This document shows, one piece after another, positions 10,057-21,561 of a DNA stretch of 64,000 nt (the first letter of the stretch is position 1; every line of letters starts with the position of its first letter). The DNA is from Candidatus Fermentithermobacillaceae bacterium (GTDB lineage Bacteria; Bacillota; Sulfobacillia; Fermentithermobacillales; DUSS01), in NCBI GenBank assembly GCA_014896535.1, contig JADBKE010000007.1, forward strand, positions 194,571-258,570, read 5' to 3'. The notes below the pieces were generated by a model that saw only the letters and a list, made by a program, of their open reading frames with translations, did no database searches and was not told where the DNA came from. The position numbers and the translations under genes were made by a program.

Positions 10057-11076
10057 TTAGACCACCTGCGTTATATCCAACACCGCCTCTCCCTGAATTT
10101 GACCTCTTTTCAATCGCAAAAGAGCCTCGTTGGCCTCTTCCAGAGAAAACACCTGCGTCGAAACCTTTACGGGTATTTCCGCGGCCAACTCCATAAACTC
10201 CCGGGCATCCTGCCGCGTAGCGTTGGCCACGCTTTTCACGGACTTCTCCCAGTACAAAAGGGAGTAATCGAACGCAGGTACCCCATCGAGGTGTACCGCA
10301 TTTACTGCTAGCGTGCCGCCTTTCTTCAAAGCCCTGAGGGCCGCGGGGATTACGGAGCCAGCGGGCGCAAAACTCACCGCCGCGTCGCAGGAGCTCGCCG
10401 GTCCGTCCTCAGCTCTGCCTGCCCACACGGCGCCGAGCCTGCGGGCTAGATTCTGGTGCGCTTCGCTCCTGGTGAAGACCAGTACGTCACATCCCCAGTG
10501 ACGCGCCACCTGGATCGCCAGGTGCGCCGAAGCTCCAAATCCGAAAAGCCCCACCGTATCTCCGGGTTTCACCCCGGCTACTTTCAACGACCGGTATCCG
10601 ATGATCCCGGCGCACAGAAGGGGTGCCGCATCCAGGTCGGCAAAGGTCGGTGGCAGCTTCACCACAAAGTCGTTTTTGGCGATGACGTACTGAGCGTAAC
10701 CCCCGTCGTAGGAATAGCCCGTAAATCGTATGCCTTCGCAGAGGTTCTCCTGGCCTTTGAGGCAGAAAGAGCACCGACCGCATGCGCTGTAAAGCCAGGG
10801 CAAGCCGACCCGGTCGCCAACGCTCACCCCTGGCTCCGCGCCGTTCGCCGTGTCACCCACTGCATCAACGACGCCTACCACCTGGTGCCCCGGTACGAGC
10901 GGTAAACGGACCGGAGGCAGCTCACCCTCCACGATGTGGAGGTCGGTGCGGCACACACCGCAAAACCGCACTTTGATGCGGACTTCTCCCGGCCCTGGGA
11001 CGGGCTCGGGAAGGTCTTGGAGAGAAAGAGGCCGGCTTTCCACCGGGGCCGGCCTGTGTAAGACCATGGCCTTCAT
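10057..11076 (-). CDS. Zinc-dependent medium-chain alcohol dehydrogenase
   Basis: CGVCRTDLHIVEGELP..GHQVVGVVDAVG..CGRCSFCLKGQENLC..GLFGFGASAHLA. Confidence 0.93.
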   Translation of the reverse strand: MKAMVLHRPAPVESRPLSLQDLPEPVPGPGEVRIKVRFCGVCRTDLHIVEGELPPVRLPLVPGHQVVGVVDAVGDTANGAEPGVSVGDRVGLPWLYSACGRCSFCLKGQENLCEGIRFTGYSYDGGYAQYVIAKNDFVVKLPPTFADLDAAPLLCAGIIGYRSLKVAGVKPGDTVGLFGFGASAHLAIQVARHWGCDVLVFTRSEAHQNLARRLGAVWAGRAEDGPASSCDAAVSFAPAGSVIPAALRALKKGGTLAVNAVHLDGVPAFDYSLLYWEKSVKSVANATRQDAREFMELAAEIPVKVSTQVFSLEEANEALLRLKRGQIQGEAVLDITQVV

Positions 11077-11097
11077 GCGACATCACAAACCTCACTT

Positions 11098-12147
11098 TTA
11101 GGAACAGTCCGCGGCCGCGCGGGTGTCGGATCGTTTTCGTTTTTCCCGGGACACCCGTCCCCGTAAAATGTCCAGGATGAACCTGGCAGGCCCATCGTCG
11201 TCGTTAGAAAGCGCGATATCCGATGCTTCCAGGCACAATTTGGGACTGCCGTTGGCCACCGCGACCCCGATGCCAGCCCTGCTCACCATCTCGATATCAT
11301 TGTCCCCATCCCCGATGGCCGCTACCTGGTCCATGGAGAAATTCATCCGGGTGGCGACCGCGGCCAGCGCTTCGCCCTTGTTCACCTTGACGCTCATGAT
11401 CTCCAGAAACGTTCTGTCGGTCTTCACGCACTGAAGCCGACCGGGAAAGCGCTTCAAGACCCTCGACTCCACTTCTGCGATGACGTCCTCGGGCCCGTCC
11501 GCGCAAATCTTGGGGATCAAACCGGAGTACTTCTCGGTGGTCCCGTCCCGCAACACCTTCGGACGAACCATCCAGTATCCACCGAAGCTGGTCCAGAGAA
11601 ATCGCCTGATGGAAAAATGATTCTTGGGAACCCTTCGGAGATTTCTCGCCTCGAGGGCCAGCGTATCCTCGATGTGGACGTGAAAGTAGACGTCCATTTC
11701 GCGAAGAATGGACGTGACGCCGAGCACCTCTTCCTCTCCCATGGGTACGAATCCCCAGAGTTTGCGTTCGTTTGACCCGGGCGGTTTCCCCGAAAACACC
11801 CTGGCTCCATTGCAGCAAATGAGGGGAGTGTCCAGACCGAGCCATCCGGCAACCCTCTCCGCCATGCACCTGGGCCTACCCGTGGCGACTAACACGGAAA
11901 GCCCCGCTCGAGTAGCCTCCTTTATCACCCTGCGGGTAAAAAGCGATATCGTACCGTCGCTTCTAAACAGCGTACCGTCGAGATCCACGGCCACCAGCCG
12001 GATATCCTGTTCCACCCCGGTCTCCCCTCTCGAATCGCGTAAACCCGGTCCCATTTTATCGCAGATCGAGGCAACGTCGCACACCTTGACGCCGTTTGCC
12101 GGTTTGTGCGCGTCGAGTTGCTTCCAGCTGACGACGAAGCCTCGCAA
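11098..12147 (-). CDS. Cof-type HAD-superfamily hydrolase (true start probably internal, near 12.0 kb)
   Basis: IRLVAVDLDGTLFRSDG..ATGRP..AIGDGDNDIEMV. Confidence 0.92.
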   Translation of the reverse strand: MRGFVVSWKQLDAHKPANGVKVCDVASICDKMGPGLRDSRGETGVEQDIRLVAVDLDGTLFRSDGTISLFTRRVIKEATRAGLSVLVATGRPRCMAERVAGWLGLDTPLICCNGARVFSGKPPGSNERKLWGFVPMGEEEVLGVTSILREMDVYFHVHIEDTLALEARNLRRVPKNHFSIRRFLWTSFGGYWMVRPKVLRDGTTEKYSGLIPKICADGPEDVIAEVESRVLKRFPGRLQCVKTDRTFLEIMSVKVNKGEALAAVATRMNFSMDQVAAIGDGDNDIEMVSRAGIGVAVANGSPKLCLEASDIALSNDDDGPARFILDILRGRVSREKRKRSDTRAAADCS

Positions 12148-12154
12148 GAGGTGG

Positions 12155-14443
12155 TCATGACAGGACGAGCGCTCGCGACCATGTGTCTCTGAGCGCCCGC
12201 GTTTCGAGGTCTACAACGGTCCTAACCCGAGATCCTTCGCGAGCGCGAACCGTGATCCGGCCCCTTTTTACCCGCCCCAGGACCGTCAAGGACAGGTCCA
12301 GCGACCGGGCAAGGGCCGCGACTTCCCGAAGGTTTGATTCGGGAAACGACACGACCGCTGCCACAACGCCTTCTCCGAAAAGCACCGCATCAAGGCGCTG
12401 ATTCTTCCCCAGTGAAATCTCGATTTCGGTTCCGCTGACGTCCGGAGACGACGTGAGGTGGCCCGGCGACCCGAAGGAGCTCTCGGCCAACGCCGTAAAG
12501 ATGCCTCCCTGCGACACATCGGTAGCTGACGAATAGAGCCCATTTTCCGCTCCGCGCACCAGCGCCTCTATAAGGTTCCTCGCAAGTCCGAGATCGGGTT
12601 CGGGGGGCTTTCCCGCAATCAGCCCGAAACACCGCTCCAGGTACTCGCTTCCGGCCAGGTGCGACGGGTCTCCCGGCATCTCGCCGATGACCGCCACCAT
12701 GTCTCCTTCCGTCTTGAACCAGGGCGACACTCGCTTTTCGATATCCTCCAGGAGTCCGACCATTCCCACGACCGGCGTCGGATATATGGCTTCTCCTTCG
12801 GTTTCGTTGTAAAAGCTGACATTCCCCCCGGTGACGGGCGTCCCCAGCCGCCGGCACGCCTCGCCCATACCGGCGACGGCTTCTTTGAACTGCCAGAAAA
12901 CTTCGGGGTCCTCGGGGTTTCCGAAATTCAAACAGTTGGTTATGCCGAGGGGCCTCGCGCCGGTGACCGCCACGTTCAGAGCCGACTCGACCACGGCCCA
13001 CATTCCGCCGGCCCGGGGGTTCAGGTACGTGATTCGTCCGTTGCCGTCCGTGGAGACGACGATCCCTTTGCGCGTACCCTTTACTCTGAGGACCGCCGCT
13101 CCAGAACCCGGTCCGGCCACCGTATCGGTCCTTACCATGTAATCGTACTGTCTCCAGACGAGAGCTTTTGAAGCTATGTTCGGCGCACCGATCACCTTGA
13201 ACGCAGCCTCGGATAAGGAGGGCATGGGCAGAGAATCGGGTTCAAAAGAGGAAGTCTCCCGCAGGTAGCGCGGTTTGCTTGAAGCCGGCTGGTAAACGGG
13301 AGCGCCTTCGGCGAGAAGTTTGGCGGGAATCCTCGCCACTTCCACCCCGTTTTCTTTCACCACAAGGTCCCCCGTGTCGGTGACTTTGCCTATCACCGCC
13401 GCGCAAAGCCCCCACTTCCGGGCGATCTCTTCCACAACGGGTGCTTTATCGGGCGCGACTATCAGGAGCATCCTCTCCTGACTCTCGGACAGCATCACTT
13501 CGTAAGGGGTCATCCCCTCTTCCCTGGTGGGAATCCGCCGGATTTCGATCTCCATACCGGTGCCGGCCCTCGCAGCCGTTTCCGCGCAAGAAGAGGTAAT
13601 CCCGGCGGCACCCATGTCCTGAATACCGATGACCGCGCCAGTCCTCATCATCTCAAGGCAGGCTTCTATCAAGAGCTTTTCCATGAACGGGTCCCCCACC
13701 TGGACGTTGGGCCTCTTGGACTCGGAGTCTCGGGCGAGTTCTTCGGATGCGAACGTGCATCCGTGGATGCCGTCACGTCCCGTGGAATGGCCGACGATCA
13801 TCACTAGGTTGCCCGGCCCCGAGGCGCGCCCTCGGAAGATCTCGTCGTGCCTCATTATGCCGAGACACATCACGTTACAGAGGGGATTGGAGCGGTAGCA
13901 CCTGGAAAATTCCACTTCGCCTCCGACCGTGGGTATCCCCAGGCAATTGCCGTAAAACGATATCCCCGAAACCACTCCCTGGAACAAAAAGGCCGAACGC
14001 GGGTCGTCAGGGGGCCCAAACCTCAGGGGATCGAAAAGAGCGATGGGTCTTGCTCCCATGGCGAGGATGTCCCGCACTATGCCGCCAACGCCCGTGGCGG
14101 CGCCCTGAAACGGCTCCACCGCGCACGGGTGGTTGTGGGATTCCATCTTGAAGGCGACCGCGAGACCATCACCGATATCAAGGACACCCGCGTTTTCTCC
14201 GGGACCCACGAGAACCCGGGATCCTTCAGTGGGAAGCCCTCTCAGCACAGCTCTGGAATGCTTGTAGGCACAGTGCTCGGACCACAGAACTGCGAACATC
14301 CCCAGCTCCGTGTAGTTAGGCTCTCGACCCAATTTTTCCACGATCATCCGGTACTCGTGGTCCTTGAGGCCCATTTCCCTCCAGGGACACGAAGCCACAG
14401 TGGATTCGCTCTTCAACGCAAATCCCTCCATCGCATGAGACAC
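12155..14443 (-). CDS. purL: Phosphoribosylformylglycinamidine synthase subunit PurL
   Basis: [49 protein letters not shown]. Confidence 0.98.
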   Translation of the reverse strand: MSHAMEGFALKSESTVASCPWREMGLKDHEYRMIVEKLGREPNYTELGMFAVLWSEHCAYKHSRAVLRGLPTEGSRVLVGPGENAGVLDIGDGLAVAFKMESHNHPCAVEPFQGAATGVGGIVRDILAMGARPIALFDPLRFGPPDDPRSAFLFQGVVSGISFYGNCLGIPTVGGEVEFSRCYRSNPLCNVMCLGIMRHDEIFRGRASGPGNLVMIVGHSTGRDGIHGCTFASEELARDSESKRPNVQVGDPFMEKLLIEACLEMMRTGAVIGIQDMGAAGITSSCAETAARAGTGMEIEIRRIPTREEGMTPYEVMLSESQERMLLIVAPDKAPVVEEIARKWGLCAAVIGKVTDTGDLVVKENGVEVARIPAKLLAEGAPVYQPASSKPRYLRETSSFEPDSLPMPSLSEAAFKVIGAPNIASKALVWRQYDYMVRTDTVAGPGSGAAVLRVKGTRKGIVVSTDGNGRITYLNPRAGGMWAVVESALNVAVTGARPLGITNCLNFGNPEDPEVFWQFKEAVAGMGEACRRLGTPVTGGNVSFYNETEGEAIYPTPVVGMVGLLEDIEKRVSPWFKTEGDMVAVIGEMPGDPSHLAGSEYLERCFGLIAGKPPEPDLGLARNLIEALVRGAENGLYSSATDVSQGGIFTALAESSFGSPGHLTSSPDVSGTEIEISLGKNQRLDAVLFGEGVVAAVVSFPESNLREVAALARSLDLSLTVLGRVKRGRITVRAREGSRVRTVVDLETRALRDTWSRALVLS

Positions 14444-14470
14444 CGCCCCAGAGACTCGAGCGGATGCGGG

Positions 14471-15166
14471 CTAACTGTAGTACCTTACTATGGACCGGAA
14501 CACCCTGAGACCGTCCTCGCCCCCGAGAATCCGTTCGGAACAGCGTTCAGGGTGCGGCATCATGCCAAGGACGTTCCCGCGTTCGTTAACGATGCCGGCT
14601 ATGTTGAGGAGGGCACCGTTAGGATTAGCCGCCTTGCTCGGCTGGCCTGACTCGTTGACGTACGTGAAGGTTATCCCGCCGCGGTTTTTGAGCACCTCGA
14701 GGGACTCTTTCTCCAGCACGTAATTGCCTTCGTGGTGCGCGATGGGCATCCTCACCACCTCGCCCCGGCGATATTCCAGGGTGAACGGCGTATCGGCGTT
14801 GTCAACCCTCAGGTTGACCCATCCGCACCGGAACTCGAGACAGTCGTTGGGCAGCATGGCTCCGGGAAGAAGCCCGGATTCAAGCAGGATCTGGAAGCCG
14901 TTGCATATCCCGAGGACCAAACCGCCCTCGTGGGCGTACTCCTCTATCCCGCGCATGACAGGGGAAAAGCGGGCCAGCGCTCCCGCCCTGAGGTAGTCAC
15001 CGTAAGAAAAGCCGCCCGGCAACACAACGCACTGGTATCTGGATACGTCGGTCTCTTCGTGCCACACGTAATCTACCGGCTGGCCGAGCACGTCGCGGAT
15101 GACGTGGTAAACGTCGGAATCGCAATTGGAGCCGGGAAAAACCACTACGCCGAACCTGACGGTCAC
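14471..15166 (-). CDS. purQ: Phosphoribosylformylglycinamidine synthase subunit PurQ
   Basis: [40 protein letters not shown]. Confidence 0.98.
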   Translation of the reverse strand: MTVRFGVVVFPGSNCDSDVYHVIRDVLGQPVDYVWHEETDVSRYQCVVLPGGFSYGDYLRAGALARFSPVMRGIEEYAHEGGLVLGICNGFQILLESGLLPGAMLPNDCLEFRCGWVNLRVDNADTPFTLEYRRGEVVRMPIAHHEGNYVLEKESLEVLKNRGGITFTYVNESGQPSKAANPNGALLNIAGIVNERGNVLGMMPHPERCSERILGGEDGLRVFRSIVRYYS

Positions 15167-15435
15167 CGCGAAATCGGCACCTCCACCAGGGAAATCTCGT
15201 AGGTCTCGGTAACGGGATTGGCCAGAAGTCGCCGGGCCATGTCCGTAAGCTTCTCCCGCGCTTCTATCTCGTTCTGAGCTTCGACGTAAACGACGATGTG
15301 CTTACCCATGCGCACTTTGGTCACGGACGAAAATCCCATGGCCACGAGGGAGTTCTTAACAGCCTCGCCCTGGGGATCGAAGATGCTTTCCTTCAAGGTA
15401 ACAATCACGGTACCCTTGTATGTCACGCGCAGCAC
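15163..15435 (-). CDS. purS: Phosphoribosylformylglycinamidine synthase subunit PurS (GTG start proposed)
   Basis: [36 protein letters not shown]; 91 codons between purC and purQ, GTG at 15435. Confidence 0.9.
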   Translation of the reverse strand: MLRVTYKGTVIVTLKESIFDPQGEAVKNSLVAMGFSSVTKVRMGKHIVVYVEAQNEIEAREKLTDMARRLLANPVTETYEISLVEVPISR

Positions 15436-15442
15436 CCCCGCC

Positions 15443-16219
15443 TCACGCGGTCTGACAAACTCTTCGATAGACTTCCGCGTAAGCTTCCTCCACCTTCCCA
15501 AGGTCCCTCCGGAACCTGTCTTTGTCGAGCTTCTCACCGGTGCCCACGTCCCAAAGACGGCATGTATCTGGAGAAATTTCATCTCCCAGGATGAGCCGGG
15601 AACGGGCGGGATACTGCTTTTCGGCCCCGGCACCCGGAACCTCGGCGCCCTTGGGCTTTCCGAATTCCAGTTTAAAATCGACCAGTTCGAGGCCGCGTTC
15701 AAGGAAATACGGCCTCAAAATCGAATTGACCTCAAGCGCAAGCTCCCTCAGAGCGATGCACTCGTCCGGCGTGGCGAAACCGAACGCAATGGCGTGGTCC
15801 GCACATATCATCGGATCACCTAGATCGTCTGACTTGTAGTAAAACTCGACCACGGGCGAAGGCAATCTCTCCCCTTCAGGCCTTCCCAACCTCTTCGAAA
15901 GGCTCCCGGCGACTATGTTCCGCACGACCACTTCCACGGGGATTATGTCCAAAGCCCGGACCAGCATCGTCCTCTCGTCTACCAGCTTGATAAAGTGCGT
16001 GGGGATGCCTTGGCTTTGCAGAACCTGAAAAAGCCTGGCCGAGATTTGAGCGTTGTAAAACCCTTTGTCCTGGATGAGCCCCTTTTTCTTTCCATCGAAT
16101 GCGGTAGCGGTATCTTTGAAGACCATCAAATACCGGTCGGGCTCGTCCGTTGCGAGGACGATTTTCGCCTTGCCCTCGTACAGTTTTCGAGCGTCCATGC
16201 TCAAAAGACTCACCCCCAC
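15443..16219 (-). CDS. purC: Phosphoribosylaminoimidazole-succinocarboxamide synthase
   Basis: LYEGKAKIVLATDEPDRYLMVFKDTATAFDGKKKG..VEVVVRNIVAGSL. Confidence 0.97.
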   Translation of the reverse strand: MGVSLLSMDARKLYEGKAKIVLATDEPDRYLMVFKDTATAFDGKKKGLIQDKGFYNAQISARLFQVLQSQGIPTHFIKLVDERTMLVRALDIIPVEVVVRNIVAGSLSKRLGRPEGERLPSPVVEFYYKSDDLGDPMICADHAIAFGFATPDECIALRELALEVNSILRPYFLERGLELVDFKLEFGKPKGAEVPGAGAEKQYPARSRLILGDEISPDTCRLWDVGTGEKLDKDRFRRDLGKVEEAYAEVYRRVCQTA

Positions 16220-16408
16220 GGATGCTTCCTGTTATCCTGCCGGGCTAGCTTGGCGGGCGATTTCACCACGACGCCCGCCCGCGCCAGCAGCGCCCGATGC
16301 TCTTATCGTTTGCCCACTGCTCGCCCCTTCGGCCCGGGTCGAGCTGTTCAAGCTAGTCCACTAGTTTAACCGCACGCCGTCATCGGCTGCGTTACCGTGC
16401 CTGGCTGC

Positions 16409-17704
16409 CTAGCTCAGCCCCAGTCGCCGGAAGATCTCCTCCGCCCTGGAAGTTGCCTTTTTCAGGTCAAAGCATTTCTGGATGTCTTTGAGGGAAAGGC
16501 GCTCCCTGATCTCCGGAGACTGGAAAACCCTTTCCATGAAAGACGGGGGGCCGTCCCACGCTTTCATGGCGAGATCCTGCACGATGCGGTAGGCATCTTC
16601 TCTCCGCATTCCCGCTTCGACCAGAGCCAGCAGGACCTCCTCGGAAAAAATCAGTCCTCCGGTGAGTCTGAGATTTTCCGCCATTCGTTCGGGGTAAACC
16701 TTGAGCTCTCGCAAAATCCCGTTCATCCTGTCGAGGGCATAATCCGTGAGGATGGTAGCGTCGGGTAGAACAACCCTTTCCACCGAGGAGTTGGAAATAT
16801 CCCTCTCGTGCCACAGGGCGTTGTTCTCCAGCGCAGACAGGGCGTATCCCCGCAAAAGCCTTGCGAGGCCGCAGATCTGTTCGAGCCCCACCGGGTTTCT
16901 CTTGTGGGGCATCGCCGAAGAGCCCTTCTGCCCCCGGCCAAACGGCTCCTCGATTTCCCTTACCTCCGTTCTCGCTAGCCCCCGCAGGCTCAGGGCCATC
17001 TTCTCGAGGGTGCCGAGTACCACTGCCAAGGTGACCACGCACCAGGCATGTCTGTCCCTCTGGACGATCTGGTTGGAGACGGGGTCCGGCCGAAGACCCA
17101 GCTTCGAGCAAACGTACTCTTCCACGAACGGGTCAACGTGGGCATACGTCCCGACGGCACCCGAAAGCTTTCCCACCGACACGTCTTCTCGGGCTTCGAC
17201 CACCCTCCGACGGTTCCTCTTCATTTCCTCGTACCAGACGGCCAGCACCAGGCCGAAAGTCGTCGGCTCGGCGTGAACCCCATGGGTCCTCCCCACGATG
17301 GGGGTATCCCTGTATTTGATCGCCAGCGTCTTGAGGGTATCCAGGAGCGCGTCGATGTCATCGATGATGTATCCGAGCGCCTCGCTCAACAGCGACGACA
17401 AGGCGGTATCCACCACGTCATAAGAGGTTAAGCCGAAGTGGATGTATTTTCCTTCCTCGCCCACGGTTTCGGCGACCTGTGTAACGAAAGCTATCACGTC
17501 GTGACGAACCTCGTTTTCAATCTCCCGGATCCTGGCCGGATCGATCCTCGCTTTTTCCCTCACCTTGTTCGCAACACCCGGGGGAACTTTGCCTAACCGT
17601 TCCCAGGCCTCCAGCGCCAGGATCTCCACTTCCAGCCAACGTTTGAAGCGGTTCTCCTCGCTCCACAGTTCCCCCATAAGGCGTCTCGTGTACCGGGGTA
17701 TCAT
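16409..17704 (-). CDS. purB: Adenylosuccinate lyase
   Basis: MIPRYTRRLMGELWSEENRFKRWLEVE..GSSAMPHKRNP signature. Confidence 0.97.
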   Translation of the reverse strand: MIPRYTRRLMGELWSEENRFKRWLEVEILALEAWERLGKVPPGVANKVREKARIDPARIREIENEVRHDVIAFVTQVAETVGEEGKYIHFGLTSYDVVDTALSSLLSEALGYIIDDIDALLDTLKTLAIKYRDTPIVGRTHGVHAEPTTFGLVLAVWYEEMKRNRRRVVEAREDVSVGKLSGAVGTYAHVDPFVEEYVCSKLGLRPDPVSNQIVQRDRHAWCVVTLAVVLGTLEKMALSLRGLARTEVREIEEPFGRGQKGSSAMPHKRNPVGLEQICGLARLLRGYALSALENNALWHERDISNSSVERVVLPDATILTDYALDRMNGILRELKVYPERMAENLRLTGGLIFSEEVLLALVEAGMRREDAYRIVQDLAMKAWDGPPSFMERVFQSPEIRERLSLKDIQKCFDLKKATSRAEEIFRRLGLS

Positions 17705-17746
17705 CCGTCGGCACCTCCGTTTCCCCAGCCCGCTCCGGGAACCGCC

Positions 17747-19348
17747 CTACTCCCACTCGATGGTCGCCGGCGGCTTGGACGTGATGTCATATACCACCCT
17801 GTTCACGCCCGGAACCTCATTGACGATCCTCGAAGATATGCGTTCCAGAAGCTGGTAAGGTAACCTTGACCAGTCAGCCGTCATCGCGTCCTCCGATTCC
17901 ACGGCTCGCAAAGCTACCAGTTCGCCGTAGGTTCTGGAATCGCCCATCACTCCCACGGTTCGGACTCCAGGGAGAACGGCGAAGCACTGCCAGAGCTTCT
18001 CATAAAGGCCGGCCCGCCTCACCTCTTCGTCGATGATGCTCTGGACATGCCTCAAGATGTCCAGCTTTTCCCGGGTCACTTCTCCTAGAACTCTCACGGC
18101 AAGCCCCGGGCCCGGGAAAGGATGCCGGTTGAGCATTTCGTCGGGAAGCCCGAGCTCCTTACCAACCTTCCTCACTTCGTCCTTGAAAAGCATCCTGAGA
18201 GGCTCCACCAGCTCCAGCTGCATTCGGCGGGGTAGTCCTCCCACGTTGTGGTGGGTCTTAATCTTCGCCGCAACTTTCGAACCCGACTCGATGACGTCGG
18301 GGTAAATTGTCCCCTGAACCAGGTAGCGCACCTCGGGAAATCTCGAAGCTTCTTCTTCGAAAACCCGGATGAACTCGCGGCCAATGATCTTTCGCTTCTT
18401 CTCGGGGTCGCGGACACCCCGCAGTTTCTCAAGAAAGCGCCGGGACGCATCCACCAGATGCACGTTTATCCCCAGCCTCGCCAGGGCTTCCACGGTGTTC
18501 TTCGCTTCATCTTTTCTCAAGAGGCCGTGATCGACGAAGATGGGATGAAGTCGGTCCCCGATGGCTCGGTGAACCAGGACGGCGGATACGGTGGAATCAA
18601 CCCCGCCCGAGACAGCCGCCACGGCGTGCCACGGGCCAACTTTGGCGCGGATCTCTTCGACGGCACCTTCGATGAACCGCTGCATCGTCCAACTGGGTGA
18701 CAACCCCGCGACGTCGAAGAGGAAGTTCCGGAGGATTCGATTCCCGTGCGGCGTGTGCTTCACTTCCGGGTGAAATTGGACGCCGTAAAATCGCCGAGCG
18801 GGGTCGCCCATCACCGCCACCGGTGTTTTGGCGGTCCTGCCCATGACTTTAAAACCCGGCGGGAGCTTCGCCACGGAATCACCGTGGCTCATCCACACCG
18901 GGACCTCTTCGGGAAGACCGCGGAAGAGATTATCGGGCTCCGCTACGTAAAGCGTGGCCGGACCGAACTCGCGCCCTCCTGCCTGTTCGCCCGGCACTAC
19001 CTCGCCCCCGAGCACCTTGGCCATGGCCTGCATCCCGTAGCAGATACCCAGGCAGGGCACGCCGATCTCAAAAACCCCTGGGTCCGGCAAGAGCGCCCCG
19101 GGTTCGTACACGCTTCCCGGACCACCCGACAGTATCACCGCCCCGGGTGCCAGAGACATGAGCTTCTTTTTGCTTATGTCGCCGCAAACCACGGTAGAGT
19201 AGACTCTTTCTTCTCTCACCCGCCGGGCGATGAGGTGAGTGTACTGTCCGCCAAAATCGAGTATGACCACATGATCGGATCTCTTGGCAGGGGCGGTGCG
19301 TGCGCCCATCAACCTCACTCCTGTCCAGGCACCGAATGTAAGAGACAA
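17747..19348 (-). CDS. guaA: GMP synthase (glutamine-hydrolysing)
   Basis: [53 protein letters not shown]. Confidence 0.98.
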   Translation of the reverse strand: MSLTFGAWTGVRLMGARTAPAKRSDHVVILDFGGQYTHLIARRVREERVYSTVVCGDISKKKLMSLAPGAVILSGGPGSVYEPGALLPDPGVFEIGVPCLGICYGMQAMAKVLGGEVVPGEQAGGREFGPATLYVAEPDNLFRGLPEEVPVWMSHGDSVAKLPPGFKVMGRTAKTPVAVMGDPARRFYGVQFHPEVKHTPHGNRILRNFLFDVAGLSPSWTMQRFIEGAVEEIRAKVGPWHAVAAVSGGVDSTVSAVLVHRAIGDRLHPIFVDHGLLRKDEAKNTVEALARLGINVHLVDASRRFLEKLRGVRDPEKKRKIIGREFIRVFEEEASRFPEVRYLVQGTIYPDVIESGSKVAAKIKTHHNVGGLPRRMQLELVEPLRMLFKDEVRKVGKELGLPDEMLNRHPFPGPGLAVRVLGEVTREKLDILRHVQSIIDEEVRRAGLYEKLWQCFAVLPGVRTVGVMGDSRTYGELVALRAVESEDAMTADWSRLPYQLLERISSRIVNEVPGVNRVVYDITSKPPATIEWE

Positions 19349-19360
19349 TTTCCCGATTGT

Positions 19361-19718
19361 TTAGAATTTCATGCCGGGCACACTTATGTCAAACAATTTC
19401 CAACGCCAGTATATCAGTCCGGCGAAGAGGTCACAAGATCGCAGACCCTCCGGACACCAACTCTGACCACGCTTTTTCAGCCGCAAAGAAGACTTGTTCA
19501 CGTTCGACTCCGTCGCTCCCATTCCCCTCATCCCTCGGATGTCGTAGCCCATCTCCGCAAGCCGCACTCGGTAGTCCCTGAAGGCCTCGGGCATCTCCCG
19601 AATCGCGAACCTTCCAAAATATCCCTAACTCGAATTCCCTGAAGGAAATCCCAATTGTCTGGCGAACATCATTCATTGCGAGAAGCCTCCCCTTGTGTTG
19701 GTCTACAACCTTAAACAC
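19361..19718 (-). pseudogene. ISLre2/UPF0236-type transposase C-terminal remnant
   Basis: MPEAFRDYRVRLAEMGYDIRGMRGMGATESNVNKSSLRLKKRGQSWCPEGLR resembles ISLre2 transposase C-terminus; frame broken upstream. Confidence 0.55.
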
Positions 19719-20147
19719 TTTCGGGGTTAATGGCTTCTCGTCCTTTTTTGCCTTCTAGCGACCCACAGAAATTTTACTCATACACTGGTTCAGGTCATGC
19801 GACACACCGGCCTGTGCCGAGCGTTTCCAGGTAGCGGGCCAGGTTGACGTACCTCGGGCTTTGATCCGGTCGGAACCGATTACAACACCTGCCGTGTATA
19901 GCTGTTGAATCGGCTCCACGGTCCGTGCCAAGTCTTGGTAGGCGAGCTGGTTAGAGTCCTGGGTGGTGGTGTAACTTTCCCTCCCTTCAGGTCAGAGTCT
20001 ATTAGCCAGCAACAGATGTTGTCCTGGTTAAGTCAGCATTACCGTATCCGCTGTCTGCCGCTCCTTCGTAAAGTTTGGACATGGACTCGGCACCGAAATA
20101 TCGCCGTGCTGCCAGCCACTCGTCCTGCTGCTCCTGCAATATTGCGC

Positions 20148-21301
20148 CTAGAACCCGCAGAGCCGACCGAAGATCCCAACGAAATCGCAGCGCCGCGCCA
20201 ACTCCCGGTTCAGACGCTCCAGAACGTTGGTGGAGTGTATCGGGCGCCGGTGTTCGTCCGGGAACGCCATGTAGGTCAGCAGTTCGTCGGCAGCATCCTC
20301 CAGCATGGTGGCTACCTGCGGAAACCGGCGCTCAAGGCTTCTTGCCACCCGCTCTAACTGCTGCCGGGCTGATGCCTGGTCCGGCTGCGCGAATATGGTT
20401 CGAACGAGTCCTGCCACCGTCGACTGTGCGTGCTTCGGTAGTTGCGTGAGCAGGTTGCGCATGAAATGTACCCTGCACCGTTGCCAACTTGCTCCTGAAA
20501 GCACTTCGCTGATGGCACGTTTTAGCCCCTCGTGCGCATCGGAGGTGACTAACTTCACCCCCTTTAAACCTCGAGATACAAGACCCCTCAGGAACTCCAG
20601 CCAGAACTCGTAGGTCTCGGCCGCCCCCACATCAAACCCCAGCACTTCCCGCTCTCCTATTTCCCGGAGTCCGACAGCAATGACGGCAGATACATTCACC
20701 ACACGGTGATCCATGCGTGCCTTGGGCGCCTTCGCGTCCAGCCATACGTACGGGTGTCCTCCTTCAAGAGGACGGGTTCGGATCGTTCCATGCGCTCATC
20801 CAACTCAGCGCAGATGCGGGATACCTCACTCTTGCTTATGCCCTCCAATCCGAGCGCTTTTACGAGTTCATCAACCTTTCTCGTGCTGACCCCATGTACG
20901 TAAGCCTCCTGTACAACGGCCAGAAGTGCCCGTTCAGCCCTCCTGCGGGGTTCCAGCAGACTGGGAAAGTAACTGCCTTTCCTCAGCCGCGGTATCCGCA
21001 ATTCGATGGAGCCCACCCTCGTATCCCACAGGCGTGCGCGGTACCCATTGCGGTGCGTTCTGCGGCTGGAAGAACGTTCGTAACGTTGCGCTCCGACCTT
21101 TTCGCTGACTTCCAACTCCATCAGCTGCCGCGCAAGCCAGCGAAGGCCCTCCTTCAGGGCATCTACCTCAGGCTCTCCCTGATACTTACGCAAAAGTTCC
21201 AGTAATGCTATCCTAAAATCTGGGGTCACTGGTGAATCACTCTCCTTCGTCACGGTTCTTTTCCAACCTGAAGGAAAGGCACCAGTGACCTCTCTCGTCA
21301 A
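20148..21301 (-). pseudogene. IS256 (Mutator) family transposase, frameshifted and 3' truncated
   Basis: N-part 20696-21301 (RRTHRNGYRARLWDTRVGSIELRIPRLRKGSYFPS..GISKSEVSRICAELD) and C-part 20148-20714 (DAHEGLKRAISEVLSGASWQRCRVHFMRNLL..HSTNVLERLNRELARR) in different frames. Confidence 0.9.
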
Positions 21302-21561
21302 GGAGCCTCTTCGCTGCCCACTGATTCATACGTGCGATTTACACCACCACCCGGGACTCTAACGAAACCTGCGGGGATATAATTTTGCAAAATTGCTTCG
21401 GGATAGACCTCCCAATTGGCAGGAAGTCTTACACTCGACGTCGAACATAGCCATAAAGTTCCTAGGAAGTCCTATCCATGATCCCATATAGGAGGGTATC
21501 TGGTCATATCTGACCCATCGTTGCTTTTTCGAGCAGGCTCAAACTTTCGGGGGTGTGAGCA

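Noticed and set aside
12390-14650. Several large ORFs antisense or out of frame inside purL/purQ
   Set aside because: High-GC spurious ORFs overlapping clearly coding purL/purQ frames; no family resemblance.
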